A stretch of DNA of 64,000 nt from Rhipidocladum racemiflorum (Eukaryota; Streptophyta; Magnoliopsida; Poales; Poaceae), in contig CM070584.1 of the NCBI GenBank assembly GCA_036346355.1, forward strand, positions 28,924,039 through 28,988,038. Reading direction: 5' to 3'. Position 1 is the stretch's first letter, and each line of letters opens with the position of its first letter. Below the pieces are notes generated by a model that had not been told where the DNA came from, did not search any database, and worked only from the letters and a program-made list of their open reading frames with translations. Positions 34,053 to 46,100 of the stretch are shown here, in pieces. The position numbers and the translations under genes are program-made.

Positions 34053-34763
34053 GAAAGGAACCAATTGTGGTTTGGTAAGGTTTTACGATCCTAGCTTGGG
34101 GCTAGGTGTCGAACCTTAGTGGTATAAGGGTGGTTTGTGATGGAGGTTGACGATGTATGGGTTTAACCTTTATTAAGAGTAGCGATGGGTGGAAGTGAAG
34201 TTGACGGTAGTTCGGTGGTAATTTTCCTGCCGTGAGCAATTGTCTTAACTAGTTGTTTTTGGGTTTGAGTCTTGCCTGGGAGAGAATGGAATGAAATGTT
34301 AGCATGATCGTGTATCGGAAGGGCAAGGGTGCCTTAATGAGTTATTCCCCTCTACGGAAATTTTCAAGAATGTAGAGAGGTCGTTAAAGGAATTGTGACT
34401 CGTTTTGATTGTGTCATGTTGAGTTTAATGAAGTATGGTAGTCAGGTTGGTTGTGATAGTACTGTGAAGTATTTGTCGTGAGGTTTCGGGCGTTTTGGGT
34501 TGATGGAGCCCTTTGTGGCTGAAACGCAGTTTCTGTTTGGGAATTGAAGTGAAGATGGAACCGTAAGAGGTTGCACTCTGTTGAGCTAAATCAACCTTTT
34601 CTCGCCAAGTGTTGGTTTTGAGAACTCGCTTGTCGTTTGTTCCGGTTTGAGTTTTCGTGCGGATGTTTTGTGCTGCAGAGAAGTCTTTTGTCCCTTGGGG
34701 ATTTTGTTGTTGACTTTGGCGTTCCTCGGATTCGAGGTCGAATCCTGTTTAAGGGGGGTAGAA

Positions 34764-36975
34764 TGTGACACCACGGAGTGACGTAACCTTATTTAATGTG
34801 ACTGTTGAGGTCAAAAACATTATGAAGTGTGGAATTAAGGTTAAAACCATAGGGTATGAGGTTTAATTTCGTTTCTGGGCCGTTTCCGGGAGTTTGGGCC
34901 TAAAAGAGGGGGTTGTGGGCTTTGGTGGGATGGAGTATGAGTACATTTACGACTAGGATTCCTGTTTGGGCTGGTTATTAGGGGTCCCCCCTGCCCTAGC
35001 TTGCGCCCCCACCAGCCCTTGGGGCGCCTCCACCACCTCCCCTTGGCCCTAGCCGCCCCACCTCCTGTCCGCCCTTTGGCCGTGCGCCCCTTTGCCCCCT
35101 TTGCTCCCCACCTCTCCACCACATCTCCTCCACCCCCTTTCTGCCCTAGGGTAGCCTCCCCACCCCTGCACCTCGAAGATCCATCCGTTGGAGCGAGGAG
35201 CGAGGAGCGAGGAGCGATCCGGGAGGAGATCTGTTGGGTTTTCGGTCGTCGGGCAAAGGTATGGCCATGGGAAACCTTGGGGTTGATCTAGGTACTGTTC
35301 TAAGGATCATTATCATGTTTTTAGATCAATTGGTGGTGCTGGAATTGAGTAGATTGGATTAGATCTAGAAGTTGCCACGTTCTCTGTTTCGGGTAGCATG
35401 AGCAGTCGACCTAGGGTTCGGTTTTTCGCCAATTTAGATTCCGAATTTGGTCGTACGGCTGTTGAAGAAGTTGTAGGTAATTTCAATATATTTCCGTGGG
35501 TATAAAGAACGTCCAATTCCGCCCAGCCGTTTGAAAGTTATGGCTGTTTTACCGAGCGTGTTAAAATCTGTGACGTGATTGGAACATATCACGGTATTTT
35601 GTAGATTAAACAACTTTAGAGTCCGAATCAGCTTTTCCATATACTTAGAAAAAGTTGGGAAATTTCCTAATATATGCGAGGATGTACTCGTTTAATTGAT
35701 TCGGAGTCTTAGAACCCGAGTTATGCCTTTTGGAAGGCTGCTGTCCCGACGGGACAAAACCTCTGTTTTTGGGTTTTGCGAGTAGTTGGTGATGTCGGGG
35801 TAGAAGAGGGTTTGCGTACTGTTTTGTGGACATGATTGTGAGTGTGTGGTCCCTATGTGCAGGTGGTGCGACCCCGGGAGTGCCTTCTACTTCTTGCCAA
35901 TCCGTCGCCCGTGGTGGAGGCAAGTGTATTGGAATGGGTAGCGGGTTGTAGTTTGTTTGATTGATTGAGATTGAAATTTGAATATATGATATGTTCACAT
36001 GCCATGCTTTAATGTTTGCCATTGATATGATGAATATGTTTATGATGTGATGATGCCATGTGTTAATGTACAAGTTATCCATGATGATGCCATGTGTTAA
36101 TGTACAAGTTATTCATGATGTTGGCTTATTTGTATACATGGCAAGATACATGGCGAGGCGGTGAGAAAGTCATAACTAGTCCGGGGAAGGTCGGTGAGAA
36201 AGTTATGACTATTCCGGAGAGCCAATGAGTAAGTCCTACATCGTGATTCCATCCACCGCGGTGTGGGGAAGCGAGGAGTAGACACCCTCCATCTTCGGGA
36301 TGGAAGGGGGGAGAGGGTGCACACCGACGGGTGTGTACTCAACCATACCGGTATGAGTTTCCAAGGAGATATGAGCATCGCATTGCATCGCATCGCATTG
36401 CATACATAATGATGATGATAATGATTTGTGAACATGAATGAGATGATATACATGATGTAAGTTGTTGTAGCCATGTAATTGTTTTTGTTTGTACCATTGC
36501 AATATACTTGCTGAGTGATGAACTCACGCTTGTGTTTATGTTGTTTTTTTAGGTACCATGACACCGGCATGTGGGAAAGGGCATTAGCTACACATCTTCA
36601 CGTAGTTCCAGTCTCATTTACCAACCTTGAGTCATGATCATAATAATAGTGCACTGAACTAGGTGTATGGATTAATTTTAATGTGCTGTTGATCCTCTTT
36701 GCTTAGCTATAGATGTTTGTGTGGTTGGTTTTGGTTTAATTGTTTATGATGATGTTTTATCCATTATATATTGCTGCTTTAGATGTCTTATGTTATGAAA
36801 TATTTTGCTATGATATTGCTATTGTTCAAATCATGATAAAACAAAAGAGATGCTGCCGAAATTTTGGTGTTTAGCATTTGTGCCTTTGCTGAAATTTGTC
36901 TTCATGTATGGTATTTAGTTGATGTTTAGTATATGTTTGGTAGCATTCGAGCATACTAGATGCCAGGGTGTTACA
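34764..36975 (+). repeat. 3' LTR of the LARD-like element
   Basis: It starts TGTGACACC after the polypurine tract and ends GTGTTACA, followed by the AGACT duplication. It preserves the intact 'ggtccccccctgccc' site that the Retand-type element hit in the 5' LTR. Confidence 0.9.
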
Positions 36976-37053
36976 AGACTGGTATATTAACAACACATCA
37001 GTATAGTGATCTTTGTTATCTTTTTGTTGTTCGCTATGGAATTGGTGGGGGAA

Positions 37054-37983
37054 TGTTGGAAATTGACCCATGGCTGGCCCACTTCCTTAATTCCATAGCA
37101 TGCATGATTTAGTACCATATTGCCTAGCCAAGTGGAGGAAGGGCAATTTAAAAGGTGGAGTCTTTGCCACCTCTTAATTAATGTGACACTTGGAATGAGG
37201 ATGGCATAGGGTGAATACTGGCTAAACACACACACGCACGCACGTGCGCGCGTATTCGCGTATTTTCGCGTGAAAATTCGCGTGACTTGTGACTTGCGAC
37301 GAGCGAATTCACCGTGTCGTTGTGTGTCTCCTGGCACTTTGAATTCACCTTTTATTTTGCTGAATCTTGCAATTATCTCTCTGTTCATTCTATTTAAATG
37401 CGATTTAAACATTCTAGTAACTGCTGACATTATATAGTCAGTTACTAGCAACTGCCGACATTACGCAGTCAGTTACTAGTCACATTACTCTGTCAGTTAC
37501 TGATGTGAGTGTATATAAACACCTGGAGATGTCCAGGCTTGATACACTGAATATCTCCTCCATTTTTCCTTCTCCTCTCTGAACTCTATACTGGTGTGTT
37601 GTGCTGTTGAACCACGCCGGCCTTCCTCCTCAGCATGCACCGTGAAGGAAGGTGAGTGGTATCTCCGAGCCATTGCCGCAGAGTTTACCTGCACAGGGCA
37701 GCAATAAGGTTTCTGGGTAGCGCATCTGCACGACCGCTCCTGCGCTGCTTCATCGACTTCTACTTCTTCCACAACCTCTTCTGCGCATCGTTCTGTCTTC
37801 ATCAAGCCTAACTGTAAGTCGGTTAGTGAACGTTCGATTTAATCATACTCTATTTCTTGAGTTCATATGTTTGGAAGTACAATGTGTAGCCTGCTGTTAG
37901 ACTTACTGTGTGCATCACTGTTTATCAGTAGTATTTGCCTCAATATAAAATCTGGAATAAAAATATTGCGCATATTTCCAACA
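37054..37983 (+). repeat. 3' LTR of the nested Copia element
   Basis: It is preceded by the last 73 bp of Copia interior (36981-37053) with polypurine tract GGTGGGGGAA. The ends match the 5' LTR at 7198-8158. It contains TATATAA at 37512-37518. Confidence 0.88.
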
Positions 37984-38610
37984 AACAACACATACAAAAT
38001 TCGGTTCTGCGTCTCAATTACTCAAAGAGCATTTGGATATATGCGGTTGTAATGCTTCACTATTTTAAAAGGAATTATTACTGGTGTGCACTATTAGTTA
38101 TAAGCTAAATCTGTATCCCTCTTTTATATGTAAGGATTGAGTTTTTTTAGCTCCACTATAAAGCAAATCTGTATCTCTATTTGCTTTGGAGGTAACACTT
38201 GGTTCAAAATCCCATAAAGAAAGCATGATGTATGTACGTATCATGCACTTGGAAGCTGCCAGAAACCTTCACACTGAAGTTCGATTTGTAAAGTTATCTT
38301 GTTTTTTTTATGATGTACGTACATATCTATATGTTTTTTTATGAGAGAAACATGCATGATCACATTGCCCAATTTTGTTCATTAATGTATAAACACCATG
38401 AGACTGCAAGAGATTTTCTTGCAGGATGGTGCTAAACTTTTGCTTACTTTTTCTATTCATTTAGAGTAGGTAGATCAATATGCATGGTTAGACAAAATAT
38501 GACTCCTAACGAACACATAAACTTTGTTGTAGATAATAAATGTAAAAGGTTTAGTTTACCCTTGAATTTGAATGCTCTAGTGGTTGGGATTGCCATTGGA
38601 ATTATATTAA
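37984..38610. other. Low-copy-looking spacer
   Basis: AT-rich sequence with short ORFs only. A TGTACGTA-type motif appears near 38230 and 38310. I see no transposon ends or RNA genes. Confidence 0.4.
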
Positions 38611-38883
38611 GGCCCAGCTCGTTTCAGCTTCCAGATTATGGATTCTAGACTATGGGAGAAGCTACTTCTGATTGTGGGACAATCGAGCCGAGCCGGCTGT
38701 GGCTTCTAGGTTTTGGACTGAGCCGGCGAGAATCAGCAAGAATCAGTGAGAGTCAGGTTTTAGCCAGATTCTGATTCTATGTAGAAGTGATTCTCAGAGA
38801 AGCTATTCAGAATCCTCCCATTTGACAAATAATTCGTTTTTTTTTTAAGCAGAAGTTGTCCAGAAGCTAAAACGAACAGGGCC
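38611..38883. mobile_element. MITE with about 25-bp terminal inverted repeats
   Basis: The left end GGCCCAGCTCGTTTCAGCTTC pairs with the right end, which reads GGCCCTGTTCGTTTTAGCTTC on the - strand. The element is 273 bp and non-coding. Target duplications are not clear, so the superfamily (hAT-like is likely) is open. Confidence 0.7.
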
Positions 38884-39145
38884 GAAGTGTATATTGACCA
38901 ATCAGTTAAGTATATATGGTTAAGAATAGTCATTCTTGCTTTCTATGTAGTGCTTGCTTTCTATTTAGATTGACCATTAGTCAGTTAAGTTTATAGTGGA
39001 TTAATGTCCACTATGGTGGAATCTATTCATGGAATAAAGTGGAGCTAACTAATTGTCCATTAAGTCGGGAGTGGCCATATTGCCACATTGCCTCAAACTA
39101 AATATAATGATATTATATTCACATTTTTAGTCTACAACTGAACAT

Positions 39146-42100
39146 TATTTGTTCTTTTCTTTTAGTGGTATCTCTTATAAAGAAGATGGTATCCCCTCAT
39201 TCGTTGTCTGAAGGATGTGATGCGCTGACGAAAGGAAAACTGACTCGTAGTCCAAGAGGAGCAAATAAAAGGCCCACAAACCGATATACCATCACGGCAT
39301 CGATCCGAAGGATAGGTCCCCAAGCTAACCAATAAAAGCAGCAAATGCATTCTGGATAATGTGCGGGATAGTCGCACGGGAATGGGTCCCCATCACCTGT
39401 CCATCCTGAAAGTCGCTGACTAATGAGAACCGCAACGACCTGGTGATAGAAATTCTTTCATCGTTCAAGATCCTAGAAGAATTTGTGTTCCCAGAGCGAC
39501 GGTATGTATTGCTAGTGGCAGAAAAGGCATGGAAGAACTTCAAGAGCATGCTTATCAATGAATACATCAACAAGGATAGGACTCCCTTCTCTAAGTATGG
39601 GTTCATTGATGAGAACGTATAGCGGTATTTTGTTGAGGTGAAGACGTTGAACGAATTCATGCATCAAAGTGAAACACACAAGGCCTTGCAGGCAAGGAAC
39701 ACCAAACCCGACAGACTTAACACCGCTGGGTACGTGGGGGAAGAGGGTGCAATGGAAGAGGGAGAACGAAGTGGCCTCCGCACCATTTGCATCGATCGTT
39801 GACCTGCGCGCTAGAGACTAGCTAAGAGTGAGGTCATGTGCCACATCTTCTAGCACCGTCTCCTTTATAAGCTCCGCAGATGTAACATCCCCAATTGCGG
39901 TCTTCAGTTAAAAGCTAATTTAAACTAATTAAATTGCAAATTTGGTTCTTCCTCGGTGTTTAAACTAACCTGGCATCCTTATCCTTCCAAAATTGGAGTT
40001 CAATCCTTCATCGTCCGAAAAGTCGAATTTCTGAATTCCGGTCCATACCCAAAATTCCGCCCGAGTTCCAAAATGCTCCAAAAATCCCGAAACCTATTGC
40101 ATTAGGTTCCAAATATTCCAAAAACATTTTGGGAATTTTTCTGAGATTTTTGGAAACTCTTTGGTATTTTATCGCTCGCGGCCTTTCGTCAAATGCCCTT
40201 TAATCGTCCCGGAATTTTCTAAAATAAAAATAAAAGGAAAAATGATTTGGACTTGGGCGGAATGGAATGTCGGGCGGGTGTGGATGGAGCACTAGTTTCA
40301 TTGTGCAAGTACCATCCCAAGTCAACTAAGGACCGACGCTTATGATTGTCCATTCTAAGCATAACCGTACATCCACATGTCTATAATGGGTACGACCTAA
40401 CCGAATAATTTGTAGAAACCTAACTTAGACTCACCAGTTGGTGGAATGTGGGCGCCAGATGGAGGCGAGTCGTATTTTTCCACACGGCGCAAGGGGGGGC
40501 TTCTGTACTGGGTAGAGGGAAACCTAACAGCGGTGAAACCTCAGCGGGTGTAGTCAGGTTAGGCGTATACATTGTAAAGGTCTTGTCATGGTCTCTCTGC
40601 CGACACACCAAAGGAAGTGTGATAATTGCATGGCATTAAAGAGATAATGATGTCTTGTGGGTAAAGCTGTACACCTCTGCAGAGTTAAAACTATTCGAAT
40701 AGCCGCGCCTATGGTCAAAGGCAAAGCAAGGAATGCTTTCATACTGGTAGACTTTGGTTTTGGTTTTAAAAATAGCTGAAGCTTTATTTTGGGATTCGGG
40801 AGTGGTTAGAACTCTCGGATGATAGTTGGTAGATTGAGCCAACCAGGTAGATGGAACCTGTTTTGATCATGACGGATAAAGTCATGAGATGGATTACTTT
40901 AATCTTTTAAATGTGGCGGATAGAGCCTTTACTTTAGTGATGGTGGTTAGAACCTTCACTAGAATATTACATAATTCAATTGTTAAAATAATTGTGAAAA
41001 TATGCTTTGTGAAAATTATTATTATGTATGGTTTGATGAAACTTGGCTTTATGCAAAAGAACTATGCATGTTGCATAATCTCCCAGACTTTGCTGAGTAC
41101 TTTTGTACTCACATGCTACACAAACTTTGTCATCAAAAAATTATCAAGATGCAAATGAAGACGGTGAGTTCTATGCCGAGGAGTTTGATGAAGGTCGCCA
41201 GGATAACTAAGCGTGCGTTCCTAGTCGTCGTCTGTGGTGTTATTTGGATTTTACTACTTATTGTTTTATTTCCGCTGCCGTGAACTCTGGTAATGTGACC
41301 TTATGATGTAATAAATAGCCATGTGGCTGGTACTTTATATTTATGTTATTATTTCATTCTGTTCGGGAATGATTCATCACTGTCTGACTGTGTGTACTAG
41401 CAACTGATCTGGGACTAGTACAGAAATACACAGGAGATTCCGGATAGCCGATCCGGGGCCTCACAGGAGACGAAGAAGTCTACCAATGCCTGGTAAGATA
41501 TTGAACTATCATTTTTGTACGTAATTAGTCCATAACTTCATAAGTGAAATAATTTATCGACATCTTGCAGATAGCGTTGAATACACAATCTTCTGATGTC
41601 TCTTTTTTGCCAAACAAGGAGAAAGATGTACTCTCCAAGGCCTTGGGAAACAAGGAACAACCTGGTCGCACATGAGGCAAAGGGATTTTTGTTCCCTGGA
41701 AAATGGGATTCCCATAAAACTTTGACAAATACCCAAGTAGGAAGAGAACCAAAGCTGAGCTCAAGGAATGACTTGTAAAGAAGATTGAGGAAAGGTTGAG
41801 AGAAGAATTCAATAATAGGATAATAAGCCTTGAGGAAAGGCTCAATACTTAGACTACCTGCGAAAGCCCCATATATATGTGCGCAATTCAACCCCTCTGC
41901 CCGTAAGAGCAATTGTTCGTTCGCCGCTCACACAGATAAACACGATTGCAAATTTCCTGTCTGTGGCATCAAGGTACTAATATATATATCTTGAATTCTC
42001 CATAGATACAGCTGTTGGACACATTAGCTAATTTTGTACCATTATGTAGGAGGCCACATGGTGCAATCTCTAAGTGAGAGTTGCCAATGGCTCCCTTCCT

Positions 42101-43119
42101 CTTCCGGCTGCTTGGGGGCTTGTTTATCCAGCCACTGAATGAGCGATGGTGCACGGTATCCTAGTAGCATTGGGTTTCACAGAGGTCAATTTTAATGGTG
42201 TACATGATAGTTTCAAGATCGCACTATAGATGCTGCCAAATGATGAAATTGTGACACTGGGGGATGCCATTAGCATATTCATCCAATGGCCCAGCATCAA
42301 CATCTCCCTGGATGCCCATCCTCCATTGGAAGTACCCCAACTACTTGAGTCACCTCCTGCACCTGATCAGCAGGCCACCAAATTAGCCAACGTGCCCCTT
42401 GCTTCAGAGGGCTTTAACTGGTTTTCTGCCCACTCGTCTCCAGTAAATATTTCCTACATTAGAAAGAAAGCAAGGGAAAATCAAAATAGATCACGAAGGC
42501 TCTCGACTATCTGATTGCCCCCATTGGCCTAGTTATACAAGCTAGGATAGCCTTTAGTAATGCGAGATCACCTAAAAAAAATTTTTATGGCTTGCATTAG
42601 ATTACATGTTTGGTACATGGAACAAGCCAACAAGCCAGTGCAAGAACGTATAACGAGTATCATGGTCAGCTTCAAGCCTAAGCATCTGTTCAATGAGTCA
42701 TCGGGGGGTTTCTTCGTGGTCAACTTCTAGGACCTGTTCGATCTCTTCAACCTTGAATCCCTCAACACCATGCTCTTGAGATGCTAGACATCGTAAGTGT
42801 GCAATTATAGTCTACATTCATGTAACAACAATAAATATCATATATATAACTTCTTCCTCGATCCATACATAGTCTCGAAGCAAACAATGATGAAAATATA
42901 AAAATCATCAAGGAATATATGAAACAGGCACTGGTGGCCAAAAAGATAAAGATTTTATATTTTTACCCCATAACCCAAGGCAAGTGCTGCACTACTTGCT
43001 ATACTTTGATTTATACTGTGCACACAACTTAATTTTGTTAATTGACCATGGTGACATACCAATGTATGTTTCACTGGGTTCTGATTATAATTCATCCAGC
43101 CACGAACCGGATTATCTAC
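39146..43119 (+). pseudogene. CACTA (En/Spm) transposon protein relic with Ulp1-like peptidase tail
   Basis: The first part (39330-39780) shows LVAEKAWKNFKSML, NEYINKDRTPFSKYGF and TKPDRLNTAGY, typical of the plant Ptta/En/Spm transposase family (PF04195 is different; this is PF03004-like). It continues after an inserted solo LTR with SKALGNKEQPGRT and FVPWKMGFP (41600-41710). The C-terminal part has a likely intron (41971-42050), LGDAISIFIQWP (42258) and, at about 43069, FHWVLIIIH, resembling the His segment of Ulp1-type C48 peptidases. Stops and frameshifts are frequent and mixed (TAA, TGA, TAG), so it is old. The 3' end is cut by the LTR at 43120. No CACTA termini were found. Confidence 0.65.
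39881..41465 (+). mobile_element. Gypsy solo LTR, 1.6 kb
   Basis: It starts TGTAACATCCCC and ends GGGGCCTCACA. The flanks GCAGA (39876-39880) and GGAGA (41466-41470) match at four of five positions. CACTA coding sequence continues on both sides. Its first 250 bp resemble the truncated LTR at 11805. It contains no gag or pol. Confidence 0.8.
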
Positions 43120-46100
43120 TGTTGGGACCCAAATATGCAAATCCAGACCCTCTGTGTATTCAGCACTAGTCCAGAATCACGCTAATGCATACAGTTTCAA
43201 CATAGATAAAATATCACAATCATACACAACAAAAATATAATAAAGACTTCCTCTATTAATATAACATGTTTAAACAACCTTATGATCAACTTATAATAAT
43301 ATGCCATTGTCGGGACCCGAATTTACAAATCTGGACCCTCTGTGTATTCAGCACTAGTCCAGGATCACGCTAGTGCACACAGTCTGAACATCAGTAAATA
43401 TCACAATCGTACTCATCGAAATAGTAAGGTATTTTAATTAAAATAACCAAACTGGTTGCTCGACCTTATGGTCAAGTTACAAGAGTACGCCACACAGGGC
43501 GAAAACTTATTAAAGGAAATAAATTGCAGCGGAATGAAAGCATCAATGTGGCGCCATCCAGTATACCACAGGCAACTGACTGGGCCCGCTCCCTAGGTAG
43601 ATGGTTCCTCCTGAAGTTCTTCCTCCAAGGCTGGCGTTGCTTCTTCATCAACTGATGTTGTATTGTTGCAAGGGGTGAGTACTTGGTACTCAACAAGTCA
43701 TGCACAGAATGCAAACTAATATTCTACATGCATGGCTTAGTTCAAAGGATAGGCTAAAAGGTACATTTGCAGTAAACATCATTTAACAAGTAACATAAGT
43801 AGATTCGGAAGCAGTAAAAGTAAAGATAATATCAATAACTTTTCCAGGAGTTAAGTAAACATTCTTCCATTTCCTAATCAACATTTCCATCAACATCATC
43901 AATAAACCCAACCAAACTTTTCATGTCTAAGTTGTTTTCATGAAAGTCTAACCCTTGACTATAATCCCTGAGCAATGTCCAATACCGTGGACTCGGCTAT
44001 TCGAATAGGTTGTACTCTCTGCAGAGGTTATGCACTTTACCCACAAGATACAGTCAAACACCACAAAGGCGAGTGATCGTAACAAAGCCTTTCAGAGACC
44101 GCAAACCAAACAAGTGAACCTCTCCGGTTTTTGTCATACACCATCCCTTCCCTTAATAGAGGCGAAATATGGGACCGACATACCGTTGGACGGGTACCAT
44201 GCCATAGCCCTTGGTACGCTCCCCTTTCAAGCTACACAAAAGGTGTAGTTGACACCCCGAGTTACCACATGTAAGTTATTAGTAACTTACTCGATTAGGT
44301 CCGTCCCATTACAGACATGTGGTTGCACGTTTGACTCAGATCAAAGGCCTGCAAGGTTAAGTCCTTAGGGTGACCAGGGCAAGACTACCCGAAGAACCAA
44401 AACGACATCCCTGGTGCCACTCATGGCCCACCATATCATTCTTGCCACTTGCCCCAGTCTAAATCTATTTATCAAACCCAGTTGATTACCATGCACCATG
44501 TGCCATCATCAACATCACAACACATGATACTTCTCCAAAACAGGTTTAATATCTCATTAAGTCAATATTAACATCTGATTGTCCAAAATCATGTCAAGTG
44601 CACGTAGCAGGTCTAAGCAACATACTACGACGGTCTAAGTACCCAATGTTGGCAATTTACTAATGTACAACTACATATTCACAACTAGGCTGACAAGGGT
44701 TCATCGCACATAATTTAATTAAACAAGGTATCGTACTGCAATTTGGCATTTATTTAATTCCAGAAATAATTAAAATAATTTCTAATTAAATTAGCATGCA
44801 ATAATTTAAAGTAAATTAAATTCAAAAATGGGATCAATATGGTCAAAGCATAACTTGCCTTCAAAAAGTACTGGTTCTTGGTCTTGAGCTGGCTCCTGGG
44901 TCAAAACTTCACCTTCGTAACCTTTGGGCACTTCAACGTCTACTCGGACAGCAATGACATAAATAAACAGTAGGCAAAAACTATCCAAAAATTCAAATAA
45001 GCTTCATAAACAGAGAGAGCATATTTTTATAAATTTTTAGAAATTTGAAACGTCCGAATCGGAGTTAAAACGCAAAAGTTATACCCATTTAATGTTTGAA
45101 AAATCAATTAAATAAATATAATCAGAGAAACTTATGTCCAAAAATTAAATAAAATTCTCCATTAAGTAGATTTCAATTTTATACAAATTTAGAAATTGGA
45201 ATCACCCAAATCGGAGTTAAAATGCAAAAGTTATAAGCGTTTGAAGTTTGAAAAGTCAAATAAAAGAATAAACCGAATTAATTCATTTATTTTTCTATTG
45301 AAAAATCAATTTATTGCGTCATCATCCACGTGGACCACGTCACCTCGGATCCATGGACCCGGCGCACGGCTAGGCTCGGGTCCACCGTGGACCTGGCCCA
45401 CGGGCGCACGTGTCACTGACACGTGGGACCCACTCGGATGACGTTATTGCTGACGTCATCGCGCTCGGCCGTACGGTACTGACACGCGGGCCCCACCGTG
45501 ATGTCAGCATGACATCACGGATGACGTCACGCGCGTGCGCAGACGCCGACACCGCGGGCCCATTCTTTGGCGTCGGCGGCGACGGTGGCCGCGTGGACCG
45601 CGTCGGTTCGGCTCCCGCACACGTGGCTTGATCTGGGCCGTTGGTTTGAAATCCAACGGTCCAGATCGGATCCAATCTCACGCGTTTTGGAATAACGCGA
45701 TCGATCAGGACCGTTCGATTCGGATCGGACGGTTGGGATTGGATCGGGTTTCACCGCGTCACTGGGGGGTGACGTGGCATGACTCGGCGTACGACACGCG
45801 GCACGATCTACGCCGTTCGATCTCGATCGAACGGCTGAGAAAGCATCTAACGCTATAACGCGGGTTAACCCTAACCGTACGATCTAGATCTAACGGCTGA
45901 GATTAGATCCAAAACGGTGCAGTCTACGACTACGTGGCACAATTTAAAACGTTGGATCTAGATCCAACGGTTGAAAATAGATCTAAAACCGTAACGTGGA
46001 AAACGAATGGGGGTGATGTGGACGAACCTGGGCCGTTCGATGGAGATCTAACGGCTGACGGAGCTCGCGGTTCCGGTGATGGCGCGGCGGAGCAGAGAAC

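Larger units (their letters stand above)
28979..34763 (+). other. Non-coding interior of the LARD-like element
   Basis: It opens with GATTGGTATCGAGGCC, a degenerate methionine-tRNA-type primer-binding site, and closes with a polypurine tract AAGGGGGG (34751-34758). The rest is T/G-rich with only short ORFs that resemble nothing I know. A sequence related to the LTR's 'ggtcggtgagaaagtcat' stretch recurs at about 32140. A SIRE-type solo LTR occupies 32434-34052. Confidence 0.7.
15286..36975 (+). mobile_element. Non-coding LARD-like Gypsy retrotransposon with nested insertions
   Basis: Two 2.2 kb LTRs start TGTGACACC and end GTGTTAC(A). They are flanked by a 5-bp duplication AGACT (15281-15285 and 36976-36980). 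A primer-binding-site-like sequence follows the 5' LTR and a polypurine tract precedes the 3' LTR. The interior (28979-34763, about 4.2 kb without the solo LTR inside it) has no gag, pol or other recognisable protein. That structure fits a large retrotransposon derivative mobilised in trans. LTR divergence by eye is roughly 2 percent, less than the host Copia. A Retand-type element entered the 5' LTR and a SIRE LTR entered the interior. Confidence 0.85.
7198..37983 (+). mobile_element. Ty1/Copia element, expanded to 30.8 kb by nested insertions
   Basis: The 5' LTR (7198-8158) and 3' LTR (37054-37983) share their ends (TGTTGGAAAT...ATTTCCAACA) and most of their sequence. Between them lie gag, protease, integrase, RT and RNase H in the Copia order. 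The flanks AACAG (left) and AACAA (right) fit a 5-bp target duplication with one change. Two foreign blocks interrupt it: a Gypsy fragment in the integrase-RT linker, and a 21.7 kb nest in the 3' untranslated region with target duplication AGACT. After the nest, 73 bp of Copia interior with a polypurine tract (GGTGGGGGAA, 37044-37053) lead into the 3' LTR. LTR divergence judged by eye is several percent, so this is the oldest layer of the nest. Confidence 0.88.
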
